Shown here: piece by piece, positions 29,419 to 33,653 of the stretch
Layout of the letters: each line of letters starts with the position of its first letter
Position numbering within the stretch: position 1 is the stretch's first letter
Source: Nitrospinota bacterium
Lineage (GTDB): Bacteria; UBA8248
Assembly (NCBI GenBank): GCA_028820795.1
Contig: JAPPHK010000001.1
Span: 1-33,653 of the forward strand
Reading direction: 5' to 3'
DNA: 33,653 nt
Position numbers and translations under genes: made by a program
The notes under the pieces: model-generated
The model's input: only the letters and a program-made list of their open reading frames with translations
Told to the model about the DNA's origin: nothing
Database searches by the model: none

Positions 29419-30199
29419 TTGACCCCGCCTCCTCGTAAGCCCCGTCGTAAACGGCCTCGACGAACTCCCCGTGGCCAGAGATTCGCAGGTTCACCAAGTA
29501 TTGCTCGCGCGTGCCGTCCGCAGCATGGAAATCGTCTTGAGTGATTTTATTTGCCTTGTTGCCACTAAGGGTAAATAGGAGATGAGCGAGCCTTCTCTTC
29601 GGTATTGCTCGATTCGTTGCTTGCTTGAGAATCTTCCCACCGAGAACCTTCTTTTCCGGGTCCTCGCTCTGAATTAGTTGGCGGGCGACGAAAATCAGCG
29701 AGTACGCCGATGGTCGTCCATGGTTCTCCTCGAGCCTCGTTCGTGCCTCTTGGATCGTTCCCCTGGAAAGTTTCCTCGCACTCTTGGCTTCACCCTTTAA
29801 TAACTTTAGCCGGTCCTTATTATCATATGCGATGCCGATCACGTCCTCACCTCGCATCGCCATTTCCCGATGATCCTTGCCGCGTAATTTCCTTACCGGA
29901 ACTTCATAGCCAAGCCTTTCCTCTACGAATTCCGCTGCCAGAATCTCGCCGAGTTCGCCTGATCTGCCATTCACCTCTTCGGGCATCAATGTGCGTATAC
30001 ATTCTGCAACTTCTGGATACTCCAGTGTTTCTAGAAAAGCCGCAATTTCATTATCAGAAACATAGTGATTCAGGACGCGGACAGGTAGCTCTTCCAGGGC
30101 ATACTCACGCCCATTCTTAAGTTCGGACAGGCGCCATAAGGTTTTCTTCATAACCACAGTTCGTTCACCGCGGCACCAATTTTTGTAAAGCTCAGTCAT
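29405..30199 (-). CDS. hamA: Hachiman HamA-like DUF1837 nuclease
   Basis: RSGELGEILAAEFVEERLGYEVPVRKLRGKDHREMAMRGEDVIGI...LLKGEAKSARKLS (DUF1837-like E...D...ExK arrangement); 14-nt overlap with the helicase gene. Confidence 0.75.
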   Translation of the reverse strand: MTELYKNWCRGERTVVMKKTLWRLSELKNGREYALEELPVRVLNHYVSDNEIAAFLETLEYPEVAECIRTLMPEEVNGRSGELGEILAAEFVEERLGYEVPVRKLRGKDHREMAMRGEDVIGIAYDNKDRLKLLKGEAKSARKLSRGTIQEARTRLEENHGRPSAYSLIFVARQLIQSEDPEKKVLGGKILKQATNRAIPKRRLAHLLFTLSGNKANKITQDDFHAADGTREQYLVNLRISGHGEFVEAVYDGAYEEAGSIGDN

Positions 30200-30783
30200 A
30201 TGTTTGAGAATCCGATCAGGATGTATGTTATGACTTTCAAATTATTGAATGTTATAGTTGTGCAATGTCATCACAGTTTCTCAGTTGAACCCTAAATAGC
30301 ATATTGCTTTATAGAGGTTTTGTCTCTCTGGGCAAGAATCTTCAATATAGCGACTCCTCAGTCCGTAAATATGCGGATTGATTCCAACTTCTGATGTGAG
30401 AGGTTCTGCCTCGTCACATCCCCTCACGAATTTGAGGCCTTCCGGCAGTATTATGTTGCATCGCCAACTCCCAGCGTTGTTTGTAAGGCTTGTCGTCGAT
30501 TTGGTGCTGAGTTGCTGCGGACGCGGCGCGCGGGGTAGGCATGACAAGTCGCTCCATTACTGGCATGAAAATAAAGCTGATAAGTGCAGCAGTGAGTCGC
30601 TAATCCCAATTACGCTTGGCAATCCAACTTAGTTCCCTTGCTAGAATACTGGCCAGTGCAGCCCGCCATATCTCGTGTATAGATGTGTTAAAACAATTTA
30701 TAGGATATGAAATACAGTTATCCCATTGATATATCTTTGGGATAAATTCGTTGTCCGCAGTCTCATTCGAGACCACCTTCCGC

Positions 30784-30830
30784 AAAATGCAATCAAAACG
30801 AAAGCGGACGAATTACAACTCCTGCATATA
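30784..30830. repeat. Dispersed intergenic repeat, copy D (core; hairpin 30760-30773 upstream)
   Basis: aaaatgcaatcaaaacgaaagcggacgaattacaactcctgcatat; hairpin GTCTC-attc-GAGAC. Confidence 0.55.
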
Positions 30831-30855
30831 CTGGAACACCCTTTTCCTCTTTGTC

Positions 30856-31410
30856 CTAGAATACATCTTCCTTCCTATTATCGTAGGCGTCGATGATGAC
30901 GATTAGCGCCCGGTTAATCTCAGCAGTTTCAAACACACCACTTGGGTCTTCGTAGATGAACCTCCAGTGTGTGTGGGCATCCCTATGAGAACACAAAACG
31001 TCACGAAGGGGATGCATCTTTGCTTGAAATATGTCCTGCAAATCTTCATGAATGTTTTGCATGCGTGGATCTACCGCCCACACCGAGTGTGGACTCAGTT
31101 TTCGCATTCTAGTTTCCAATCTCTCTTGTGTTCTCGATTTCAATCCCTCGAACAACCTCAGCAAGCGATGGGTTCTCTCAGGCTTTCCCTTCCGTTCCCG
31201 GAATTGCCATGCTTTAAGTGCGATCTCAGTCGCAAGTGACAATAAGATTGGACTTGCCAACGCTATTCCCATAAAAAGAAATGAGTCCAGTTGTGGAAAA
31301 TCGGACTTTTTCCTTTCCAATTCCTCCGCAACACGCTGCAACGACTTTGCATTCCAAATCATCGAATCCGGGTCCCACTTCTTTGCTTCGTTCTTGCTAT
31401 CAGACACCAA
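30856..31410 (-). CDS. Hypothetical protein with one probable TM segment
   Basis: FLFMGIALASPILLSLATEIALKAW; charged flanks; located between hamA and hsdR. Confidence 0.6.
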   Translation of the reverse strand: MVSDSKNEAKKWDPDSMIWNAKSLQRVAEELERKKSDFPQLDSFLFMGIALASPILLSLATEIALKAWQFRERKGKPERTHRLLRLFEGLKSRTQERLETRMRKLSPHSVWAVDPRMQNIHEDLQDIFQAKMHPLRDVLCSHRDAHTHWRFIYEDPSGVFETAEINRALIVIIDAYDNRKEDVF

Positions 31411-31491
31411 GCGTTCCCCCTGCGAGTCATTATTCTCGTTTTGTTCTGCCTGCGACAGTTTTCGGACGTGATAGATTTATACGGTCTCAAC

Positions 31492-33653
<2,162 letters not shown>

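Overview
The window is a bacterial accessory/defence island in two halves. LEFT (~0.85-13.1 kb): a tandemly duplicated cassette of secreted mosaic proteins (signal peptide + Sel1-like + PG_binding_1-like + ankyrin + C-terminal SUMF1/FGE-type C-lectin fold) with paired hypothetical proteins. The last ~96 nt of the two FGE-type paralogs show clustered, mostly non-synonymous codon replacement between identical blocks. This looks like diversity-generating-retroelement (DGR) variable regions, but no reverse transcriptase or template repeat is visible here. It is followed by a predicted secreted polymorphic-toxin-like protein (922 aa ORF) overlapping a signal-peptide-bearing ankyrin gene (candidate immunity protein). 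RIGHT (~13.6-33.65 kb): a defence-gene cluster. It has a MqsA-like HTH + PD-(D/E)xK-like + STAND ATPase giant protein, an AlbA_2/COG2865 protein, a SIR2-domain giant protein (Dsr-like), a Hachiman (HamA/HamB) pair, and the C-terminal part of a type I restriction HsdR running off the right edge. Degenerate IS110-family relics and a dispersed intergenic repeat (4 copies, each with a hairpin of different stem sequence at an equivalent position) separate the modules. All family calls come from reading motifs by eye; no database search was run.
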